NCBI GenBank assembly: GCA_018897875.1 | Contig: JAHIKF010000171.1 | Location: 1 to 10,032 of the forward strand | Origin: Pseudomonadota bacterium | GTDB taxonomy: Bacteria; Desulfobacterota; Desulfobaccia; Desulfobaccales; 0-14-0-80-60-11 | Reading direction: 5' to 3' | DNA: 10,032 bases | Shown: positions 6,121 to 10,032 of the stretch, one piece after another | Layout of the letters: each line of letters begins with the position of its first letter | Position numbering within the stretch: position 1 is the stretch's first letter | Program-made: the position numbers and the translations under genes | The notes under the pieces: generated by a model | The model's input: only the letters and a program-made list of their open reading frames with translations | Told to the model about the DNA's origin: nothing | Databases searched by the model: none

Positions 6121-6432
6121 GATCTTCTCCTTAAGCGGCGACACAATTCCCCTGTCCCGATGGTGTCGCCCGACCCGATCTGGAGGAGATTCTGGTTATT
6201 CCTCAATAGTTCCTTCTTCCTGCGCCTTGGATTCTCCTTGGATTTCTTCTTCAGTGGCCCGGAACTGGCGCTTTTTCATCTTTTCATCGCTTTTCTACTT
6301 CCGGGCGATTTCCTTAGGCTCGTTTCTCCCAGCCATATCGGTTGCGGGCTACGGCTCACCTCCTTGGGGTCAAGATGGCGGACCTCCGGGGCCTTAAGAC
6401 CACCGGAGTTCCCAGCCTCAAGTGGTTAGCGA
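6121..6432. other. 312-base gap between cold-shock and RRM genes
   Basis: No established gene is seen. The minus strand is purine-rich and contains a near-perfect Shine-Dalgarno AAGGAGGTGA (6356-6365) with an ATG 19 bases on, a hairpin (6384-6389 with 6403-6408) after the cold-shock gene, and the interrupted small frame described separately. Whether the two flanking genes share a transcript cannot be decided; the hairpin has no T-run, so read-through is plausible. Confidence 0.4.
6196..6336 (-). pseudogene. Possible small charged frame interrupted by TAG
   Basis: From ATG 6336 a frame runs 13 codons (MAGRNEPKEIARK) to a TAG at 6295-6297 and then stays open to TAA 6196-6198 with the same Lys/Glu-rich character. 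The downstream half can start on its own at ATG 6279 (27 residues, MKKRQFRATEEE...). The strong AAGGAGGTGA lies 19 bases before ATG 6336, too far for normal use. It may be a broken small gene or just purine-rich leader of the RRM mRNA. No family is recognised. Confidence 0.2.
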
Positions 6433-6636
6433 TTATAGCTTGGTAACGTTTTGCGCCTGGGGTCCTTTTTGACCTTGAACCACCTCAAATTCGACCTCCT
6501 GGTCTTCTGCCAGGGTCCGAAAGCCATCGCTCTGGATGGCGCTGTGATGCACAAAGACATCGGGGCCGTCTTCTCGGGAAATAAAACCGAATCCCTTGGA
6601 ATCATTGAACCACTTAACTCTTCCTCTTTCCTTCAT
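6433..6636 (-). CDS. CspA-family cold-shock protein
   Basis: This is a 67-residue single cold-shock domain, the normal family length. It begins MKERGRVKWFNDSKGFGFI with the RNP1 motif KGFGFI (14-19) and the RNP2 motif VFVHH (27-31); it ends in the usual QAQNVTKL. Such proteins bind single-stranded RNA and DNA in the cytoplasm and melt RNA structures, aiding translation in the cold or in stress. ATG 6636 is preferred: it gives the canonical N-terminus and is preceded by AGGAGG (6647-6652) at 10 bases. A longer in-frame start at 6666 would include the ribosome site. A sigma70-type promoter lies about 165 bases upstream, giving a long 5' leader as known for E. coli cspA. Paralogue identity (CspA, C, D...) cannot be fixed. 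Confidence 0.96.
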   Translation of the reverse strand: MKERGRVKWFNDSKGFGFISREDGPDVFVHHSAIQSDGFRTLAEDQEVEFEVVQGQKGPQAQNVTKL

Positions 6637-6703
6637 GAATGAGGAACCTCCTAAATTTTGTAACACTTATCCCGCCCCAGGAGCAGGGTTGCGAGAGCAG
6701 CCA

Positions 6704-6741
6704 GGCAAAAAAAAAGGGAGGGTGATTAGCATACCCTTCCG
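6704..6741 (-). terminator. Terminator-like hairpin with T9 run in cold-shock leader
   Basis: On the minus strand AAGGG or AGGGT pairs with downstream CCCTT or ACCCT, then a run of nine T follows (A9 at about 6707-6715 on the plus strand). It lies between the cold-shock promoter and gene, so it would either attenuate that gene or end a short RNA of about 85 bases. The stem is short (5 pairs), so efficiency is uncertain. Confidence 0.4.
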
Positions 6742-6798
6742 ATCTATGGCCAGGGCCCGCCGCCCTGCCTTCAGTCTGACATGCTATCTACAGGGAAA

Positions 6799-6827
6799 AA
6801 TTTAACGCAAGAACCGGGTAATGTCAA
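6799..6827 (-). promoter_or_regulatory. Sigma70-type promoter of the cold-shock gene
   Basis: On the minus strand a perfect -35 box TTGACA (6822-6827) is followed after exactly 17 bases by TAAATT (6799-6804), a 4/6 match to the -10 consensus. It lies just past the terminator of the upstream prenyl synthase gene. Expected start of transcription is near 6791, giving a leader of about 155 bases before ATG 6636. Confidence 0.65.
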
Positions 6828-6840
6828 GTAAAATGAAGGG

Positions 6841-6867
6841 AAAAGTCCGGATGAGACCCATCCGGAC
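6841..6867 (-). terminator. Rho-independent terminator of the prenyl synthase gene
   Basis: On the minus strand GTCCGGATG pairs perfectly with CATCCGGAC (9 bp, 5-base loop), followed by TTTT and a pyrimidine-rich stretch. It lies about 140 bases past the stop codon of the prenyl synthase gene and directly before the cold-shock promoter, so it insulates the two units. Confidence 0.75.
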
Positions 6868-7006
6868 AGGGGCCCAGCCGAGGCCGCGGCGGCCGTAAGT
6901 ATAACCGGGTTAATTTAAGGAAATCATTCGGATAAATAGCGTCGTTCGAGGCGACCCGGGCGAACGGTTCTCCCGGGGACTGGCCGGAGGCGTCCCGGCC
7001 ACCGGT

Positions 7007-7981
7007 TCAATGGGTCCGGGCCAGCAGCTCTTCGGTGATGGCCCCAAAGTAGGTCTTTTCCAGGGAAGCGGGAAAGGTCTTCAGGTTTTCCTGGGCCTTA
7101 AGAGTGTAGTCCCGGGCGACGGTGCGGGCGTAATCCAGGGACCCGTACTTATCGATGAGGCTCCGGAGTTCCGGGGCCAGCTCCGGAGTTAGAGCCTGGG
7201 CGATGGCTGCCAGGCGCTCCCGGTCCACGGGCGAGGCCTGGGCCAGGGCGTGAATCAGGGGCAGAGTGACCCGGCCTTCCCGCAGGTCGGCACAGACCTC
7301 CTTGCCCAACTCCCTTTCGTCTCCGGTGTAATCCAGGATATCGTCCACTACCTGAAAGGTGATCCCCAGGTTCAACCCCATTTGGCTCAGGGCCTCTTCC
7401 GACTCGGCGGGGACCCCACCCAGGATGGCCCCGATCTGACAGGCGGCGGACATGAGGATGGCGGTCTTGCGGGTGATGACCTCGAAGTATTCGGCTTCGG
7501 TAATTTTTAGGTTCCCGGCGTGCAGGAGTTGAAGGATCTCCCCTTCGGCCATCATGGTGGTGGCCTGGGACAGCACCTGCAGCACCTGCAATTTATTGGT
7601 GGTCACCGCCAGGGACAGGGCTTTGGCCAGGAGAAAGTCCCCCACCAGAATCACCGCCTGATTGCCCCAGATGGTGTTGGCGGTGGACGCCCCCCGGCGC
7701 ACGCTGGCCGTGTCGATGACATCGTCGTGCAGCAGGGTGGCGGCGTGCAGGTATTCAAAGATGGTGGAAAAACCGTTCAGGTGATTGCCCTGGCAGCCGC
7801 ACATCCGAGCGCTCAAGATGAACAGCAGCGGCCGGATGCGCTTGCCGCCGCTGAGCAGGATATGGCGCCCCACCTCGGCGATCAATGGCACGTGGGTCTG
7901 GAGATTGGCCGTCAGCGCGTTGTTGATGGCGACCACATCTTTTTCCAGGTCTTTGAGGATACTTTTGCCCCGGGCAACCAT
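7007..7981 (-). CDS. ispB: Long-chain polyprenyl diphosphate synthase (IspB type)
   Basis: This 324-residue enzyme of the trans-isoprenyl diphosphate synthase family condenses isopentenyl diphosphate units onto an allylic primer with Mg2+. Visible motifs are GGKRIRP (45-51), the first Asp-rich motif DDVID (86-90), the second Asp-rich motif DDILD (213-217) and the DLREGRVTLPLI segment (232-243). The residues 4 and 5 before the first Asp motif are Thr and Ala, small rather than aromatic, which fits a long product as in E. coli IspB (octaprenyl). The likely role is the side chain of menaquinone or ubiquinone. A TAA four codons upstream in frame fixes ATG 7981 as the most upstream ATG start. No Shine-Dalgarno is near, and a promoter ends just before the ATG. 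Exact chain length cannot be read from sequence. Confidence 0.93.
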   Translation of the reverse strand: MVARGKSILKDLEKDVVAINNALTANLQTHVPLIAEVGRHILLSGGKRIRPLLFILSARMCGCQGNHLNGFSTIFEYLHAATLLHDDVIDTASVRRGASTANTIWGNQAVILVGDFLLAKALSLAVTTNKLQVLQVLSQATTMMAEGEILQLLHAGNLKITEAEYFEVITRKTAILMSAACQIGAILGGVPAESEEALSQMGLNLGITFQVVDDILDYTGDERELGKEVCADLREGRVTLPLIHALAQASPVDRERLAAIAQALTPELAPELRSLIDKYGSLDYARTVARDYTLKAQENLKTFPASLEKTYFGAITEELLARTH

Positions 7982-7987
7982 GTGAAT

Positions 7988-8016
7988 AAATTAACTTACT
8001 TCTCACCGGAAGTCAA
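7988..8016 (-). promoter_or_regulatory. Promoter directly before the prenyl synthase start
   Basis: On the minus strand TTGACT (8011-8016) is followed after 17 bases by TAATTT (7988-7993). The expected transcription start falls at or within a few bases of ATG 7981. With no Shine-Dalgarno present, this predicts a leaderless or nearly leaderless mRNA. Confidence 0.5.
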
Positions 8017-8175
8017 TGATCTAAGGGAGCCTTGAGCCGGAAGCAATTGGTAATTGACAGCAAGAGACACCTTTGTTCAAACCTGGCTGACCAATCCGCG
8101 GATCGAGGTGGGAGCACGAATTCCTTAAACATGCCTGGGGATGTTATGTCCATGTGGCCTCAGGTTTTTGCTTTC

Positions 8176-8247
8176 CCCATTATCGTTTGGTACTGGCCTG
8201 ACGCTTATCGTGGGTTGACGTCCACCGAGGCAACCACTGATAATGGG
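8176..8247. repeat. 9-bp inverted repeat overlapping a promoter
   Basis: CCCATTATC (8176-8184) is the exact reverse complement of GATAATGGG (8239-8247), 54 bases apart. The right arm contains the predicted -10 box of the DUF389 gene. The two arms could bind a regulator that loops the DNA, or the match could be chance. Confidence 0.35.
8215..8244 (+). promoter_or_regulatory. Candidate promoter of the DUF389 gene
   Basis: TTGACG (8215-8220, 5/6 match) and GATAAT (8239-8244, 5/6 match) are separated by 18 bases. Transcription would start near 8251, leaving a leader of about 180 bases. A second candidate, an extended -10 (TGC-TATCAT, 8298-8303), lies closer to the gene but has no good -35. Confidence 0.4.
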
Positions 8248-8428
8248 TTTGTAGGTATATGGAGGAATAAAACTTAAATTTTTATCGGAAATTTTGCTAT
8301 CATGTGGCCCATCAGAGGATTCTCCCCCTAGAACCGAAAAATTCGGAGTTTTCACTGGCCAAAGATGACCCCAATACCCTGACATGCATCACCTGTCTCC
8401 GGACCAGCATCTCACAACGGAGGAAGAT

Positions 8429-10032
8429 ATGGAGCATCAAGGCAATTCAGGCGCAAACCATGAAGGCCGGGCTGGCAGGTTCCAGTGGCTAAGTACCACT
8501 CCGGAACGTCTCCAGCGGGTACGTGAGGAGATCACCCTGGGCTCCGAACCCAAGGTGAGTTTCTATGCCCTCCTGACCACGGCCTCTCTCATTGCCAGCT
8601 TCGGCCTCATTGCCAACAGCACCGCGGTGATCATCGGCGCCATGCTGGTGTCCCCTTTGATGACCCCCATCATCGGTATTTCCCTGGCCCTGGTGGTAAG
8701 TGATACGCCGCTTTTAGGGCGGGCCCTGCGGGCTGAAGTCTTGGGCGTGGTTCTGGCCATCGGCGTCGCCGCCATCCTGGGGGTGTTTCCCCTGGCCCTG
8801 CAGCCGACGCCGGAAATGCTGTCCCGCACCGAACCCAACCTGATGGACCTCCTGGTGGCGGTGCTGGCGGGGTTCGCCGGCACCTATGCCTTGATAGACG
8901 CCAGGCTGTCACCGGCCCTGCCAGGGGTAGCCATCGCCACGGCCATTGTGCCTCCTTTGGCCAATTCGGGTCTGTGCCTGGCTATGGGGGCATATCAGGG
9001 CGCCTGGGGTTCGTTTTTATTATTTTTCGCCAACTTTTTGGCCATTTTATTGGTATCTGCCGGCACTTTCGTGGCCGCCGGCATGGCCCCCCGCATCACG
9101 TGGTCCAATAAGTGGGAATTTGTCCGCACCTTCGGGGTGGCCCTGGCAGGCTTCTTCCTGGTGGCCATCTTACTCACCCACACCCTGGTGCGCATTGTCA
9201 AGGAGCGCTATCTGAACCGGGACCTCCGGGCGATCATTACGGAAAAACTGTCGCAGTTTCCCTCCACTTCGCTGGTGGATCTCTTGCAAAAAGACTACGA
9301 GGACAAGCTCTATGTCCTGGCTACGGTGCGAACTCCCTCCGTAATTGCCCCCGATAAAGTCATGGCTATCCAGGAGGCGCTCGCCAGTCGGTTGAAGCGG
9401 CCCAGCGAACTCATCATCCGGGCTATACTGGCCAAGGACGTCAGCGCTACCGGTTCCACCAGCCAAGTGACGGCCCAGAACCTGGACGGCTTTTTCATGT
9501 CCAGCAAAATCAGCCCGGAAGTTATGCGGATTCAACTGGCGGAACAGGCCTTGCGGGAGGTTTTGATTAACAAGCCCGATATCATCCTCTCTGAGATGAA
9601 CCTGATCCAGTTTCCCCGAGGCCCGGTGGTAGTGGCCAACCTGCAGACCTCCCGGCCGCTCATCCCGGAGGAGGTTCAGGAGATGGAAAAAGAACTACAG
9701 GAACGGTTGCACGACCCGAATACTCGCCTTTTGACCCGCTGCCTGAGCACCGTGGACGTAGATGCCCACGGCCGGATTCTTTATGCCTTCTCCCACTTCG
9801 GCTCCCAGTCCCCTGAAGATGCGGCCCTCCAGGAAAGAGTCCAAAAAGCGGTGGCGGCAGAACTCCAGGAATTCCCGGGACTCTTTGTCACCAACGTGGA
9901 CGCACTCTTAAAGGGTGACCATTGGAACGTGCGGGTGGAGGCCGCCGGAGTCAAGCTCATTACCGCCCGGGAGTTGAGTCAGGTAGAAAAATCAGTGTCA
10001 CGGCAGGGTAACCGAAATACCAGAATTTACCT
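8429..10032 (+). CDS. DUF389 / TIGR00341 family membrane protein (3' end outside window)
   Basis: The frame is open from ATG 8429 to the window edge (534 codons). GGAGG (8419-8423) lies 5 bases before this ATG; an earlier in-frame ATG at 8384 has no ribosome site. Residues 41-260 form the hydrophobic DUF389 domain with about five to six membrane segments and the family signatures NSTAVIIGAMLVSPLMTPI (63-81) and GVAIATAIVPPLANSG (166-181). A long soluble part follows (about 261-534+) with three related units starting near 295, 400 and 501, e.g. TPSVIAPDKV and TSRPLIPEEV at a shift of exactly 105 residues. The biochemical role of DUF389 proteins is not established; an inner-membrane transport or sensing function is conceivable. 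Family call is firm, function unknown. Confidence 0.9.
   Translation, partial: MEHQGNSGANHEGRAGRFQWLSTTPERLQRVREEITLGSEPKVSFYALLTTASLIASFGLIANSTAVIIGAMLVSPLMTPIIGISLALVVSDTPLLGRALRAEVLGVVLAIGVAAILGVFPLALQPTPEMLSRTEPNLMDLLVAVLAGFAGTYALIDARLSPALPGVAIATAIVPPLANSGLCLAMGAYQGAWGSFLLFFANFLAILLVSAGTFVAAGMAPRITWSNKWEFVRTFGVALAGFFLVAILLTHTLVRIVKERYLNRDLRAIITEKLSQFPSTSLVDLLQKDYEDKLYVLATVRTPSVIAPDKVMAIQEALASRLKRPSELIIRAILAKDVSATGSTSQVTAQNLDGFFMSSKISPEVMRIQLAEQALREVLINKPDIILSEMNLIQFPRGPVVVANLQTSRPLIPEEVQEMEKELQERLHDPNTRLLTRCLSTVDVDAHGRILYAFSHFGSQSPEDAALQERVQKAVAAELQEFPGLFVTNVDALLKGDHWNVRVEAAGVKLITARELSQVEKSVSRQGNRNTRIY

Larger units (their letters stand above)
6637..7006. other. 370-base region with leader, promoter and terminator
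   Basis: No protein gene is seen. On the minus strand it holds, in order of transcription, the terminator of the prenyl synthase gene, the promoter of the cold-shock gene and a long GC-rich leader with two hairpins, one of which precedes a T9 run. A 7-bp hairpin (6981-6987 with 6995-7001) lies directly after the prenyl synthase stop codon. Confidence 0.6.
7982..8428. other. 447-base divergent intergenic region
   Basis: The region separates the minus-strand prenyl synthase from the plus-strand DUF389 gene. It holds a promoter for each side and a spaced 9-bp inverted repeat. An 81-codon open frame at 8032-8277 lacks a ribosome site and protein character, so I do not call it. Confidence 0.6.

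Noticed and set aside
6196..6336. Pyrrolysine read-through of the TAG at 6295-6297
   Set aside because: Some deltaproteobacteria use pyrrolysine, but no protein family or downstream element supports it here; a broken frame or chance is simpler.
7520..8035. 171-codon plus-strand frame, Gly/Gln/His-rich
   Set aside because: Antisense to the prenyl synthase with its catalytic Asp motifs; composition is typical of a shadow frame in GC-rich DNA.
8032..8277. 81-codon plus-strand frame in the divergent intergenic region
   Set aside because: No Shine-Dalgarno, no protein-like pattern, and it overlaps the predicted promoter elements of the DUF389 gene.
8563..8912. Arg/Pro-rich minus-strand frames
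   Set aside because: Antisense to the DUF389 membrane domain, whose hydrophobic segments and signatures are unmistakable.

Overview
The window looks like chromosomal DNA from a GC-rich, Gram-negative anaerobe, most likely a deltaproteobacterial (Desulfobacterota-type) lineage. This is an inference from gene style: a winged-helix/AAA+ ATPase, a Gly-rich RRM protein, a CspA-type protein, an IspB-type prenyl synthase and a DUF389 membrane protein, mostly with strong AGGAGG-type ribosome binding sites. No rRNA, tRNA, CRISPR array or transposase was recognised.

Layout. The left edge holds the 3' end of an unidentified AT-rich gene (1-138). A small PilZ-domain protein follows (365-691), then a roughly 330-base non-coding stretch with hairpins, then a 445-residue AAA+ ATPase with an N-terminal winged helix (1021-2358). 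The last 156 bases around the end of that gene are repeated almost perfectly 1.1 kb downstream (2223-2378 and 3327-3482). Between the copies lies a visibly AT-richer segment with one intact orphan gene, a 204-residue protein with two CxxC pairs (2641-3255). A second AAA+ ATPase of the FtsH/Cdc48-like class faces it on the minus strand (3582-4664).

From 4879 to 7981 all recognised genes are on the minus strand and GC-rich. They are a YchF/OLA1-like protein that keeps the helical and TGS-like parts but lacks the GTPase P-loop, a Gly-rich RRM RNA-binding protein with a clear terminator, a CspA-family cold-shock protein with a good sigma70 promoter and a long leader, and an IspB-type long-chain polyprenyl diphosphate synthase with its own terminator and a promoter that may give a leaderless mRNA. 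On the plus strand, a DUF389/TIGR00341 membrane protein starts at 8429 and runs off the right edge. Its soluble C-terminal part appears to contain three related repeat units.

How the genes fit together. The RRM and cold-shock proteins form a plausible RNA-chaperone pair for cold or stress adaptation. The prenyl synthase supplies quinone side chains. The two ATPases, the orphan zinc-finger-like protein and the duplicated gene end form an accessory-looking block (about 1-4760) with signs of recombination. The most distinctive feature is the duplicated gene end flanking an AT-rich cargo gene: the differences between copies are mostly synonymous, which suggests the second copy came from a diverged functional homologue rather than from decay of a fresh duplication.
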